NCBI RefSeq assembly: GCF_000340215.1
Contig: NW_006921532.1
Coordinates: 9,391,172-9,455,171, forward strand
Reading direction: 5' to 3'
From: Pseudocercospora fijiensis CIRAD86
Taxonomy: Eukaryota; Ascomycota; Dothideomycetes; Mycosphaerellales; Mycosphaerellaceae
Length of the DNA stretch: 64,000 bases
Position 1 is the stretch's first letter, and each line of letters begins with the position of its first letter. Positions 63,797-64,000 of this stretch are shown here, piece after piece. Position numbers and translations under genes: made by a program. The notes below the pieces were generated by a model. The model saw only the letters and a list, made by a program, of their open reading frames with translations, made no database searches and was not told the DNA's origin.

Positions 63797-64000
63797 TTAA
63801 CCTGCTGCCGCGCCTTCTTGCTCCCTCTTCCATTTCTGAGCCATCATCATAAGCTTATTGACCTTAGCCGAGCTCTCATCATCAGCCGGGAAGACATAAT
63901 CCATATACTCCTCGAAAGAATCATCATCCAACTTTCTCCTCTTCTTGACCTTGCGTGGCAACATCTTGGCGACCTTTTCGATGTCTTGTTCGCTGCCGTG
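63797..64000 (-). CDS. CLF1: Pre-mRNA-splicing factor CLF1, C-terminal 67 residues
   Basis: A minus-strand frame enters from the right edge of the window and stops with TAA at 63799-63797. It reads [20 protein letters not shown], then [19 protein letters not shown] and [17 protein letters not shown]. The basic [10 protein letters not shown] followed by an acidic [15 protein letters not shown] motif is the conserved C-terminus of Clf1/Crooked neck/CRNKL1. That HAT-repeat scaffold of the Prp19/NTC complex works in the same complex as PRP46 earlier in the window. The HAT repeats lie outside the window. The frame is intact as far as seen. Confidence 0.85.
   Translation of the reverse strand, partial: HGSEQDIEKVAKMLPRKVKKRRKLDDDSFEEYMDYVFPADDESSAKVNKLMMMAQKWKREQEGAAAG

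Overview
This window is nuclear DNA of a filamentous ascomycete (Pezizomycotina). A Dothideomycete of the Mycosphaerella type fits best, but that placement is inference. The evidence is: mostly short GT-AG introns of 49-60 nt (a few are longer), bidirectional promoters, fungus-specific protein families, and transposons whose reading frames are broken almost only by TAG/TAA in DNA poor in CpA/TpG. That last pattern is the signature of repeat-induced point mutation (RIP).

Layout. 1-418: 3' end of a pirin. 1187-9392: a small membrane-protein ORF split by a complete 7.7-kb LTR retrotransposon (1646-9372, two 116-bp LTRs, 5-bp target duplication GACGC, coding on the minus strand, RIP-mutated). 9619-48000: a gene-rich block with PRP46, a secreted tannase/feruloyl esterase, a PTC7-like PP2C, PRP4, a LysM fragment, a five-finger CCCH protein, a Sel1-repeat protein, a bZIP factor with a hydrophobic segment, two small secreted proteins, NSA2, mitochondrial bL21m, VPS10, a Mep2-type ammonium transporter, a kinase-PHD fusion and a secreted amine oxidase. 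A CpG-poor AT-rich island flanked by decamer repeats lies at 41.2-42.4 kb, and two small inverted-repeat elements lie at 40.2-40.6 kb. 48.2-63.4 kb: a RIP-degraded transposon cluster holding minisatellites, an 84-bp tandem repeat, a tRNA-like sequence, a 7.5-kb Helitron RepHel frame with only TAG/TAA stops before its final TGA, and a Harbinger-type transposon with two convergent frames. 63797-64000: C-terminus of the splicing factor CLF1.

Functional links. Three spliceosome genes (PRP46, PRP4, CLF1), a nuclear CCCH protein and two ribosome genes (NSA2, MRPL49) give the unique DNA a housekeeping character. Between them sit secreted or niche genes (tannase, LysM fragment, two cysteine-containing small proteins, amine oxidase). 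Divergent pairs with short shared upstream regions are PTC7/PRP4 (286 bp), NSA2/MRPL49 (204 bp) and, before the transposon landed, the small membrane-protein ORF/PRP46 (226 bp).

I rebuilt exon structures by hand from splice sites and frame continuity. Several genes that look like broken ORFs (tannase, PTC7, bZIP, NSA2, amine oxidase, both small secreted proteins) are intact once one to three introns are removed. No clear new defence or biosynthetic system was seen. The most unusual items are the retrotransposon insertion in an ORF, the extra ORF downstream of its pol, the kinase-PHD fusion, the 64-bp element with an empty-site copy in the same window, and the very long Helitron frame preserved under RIP.
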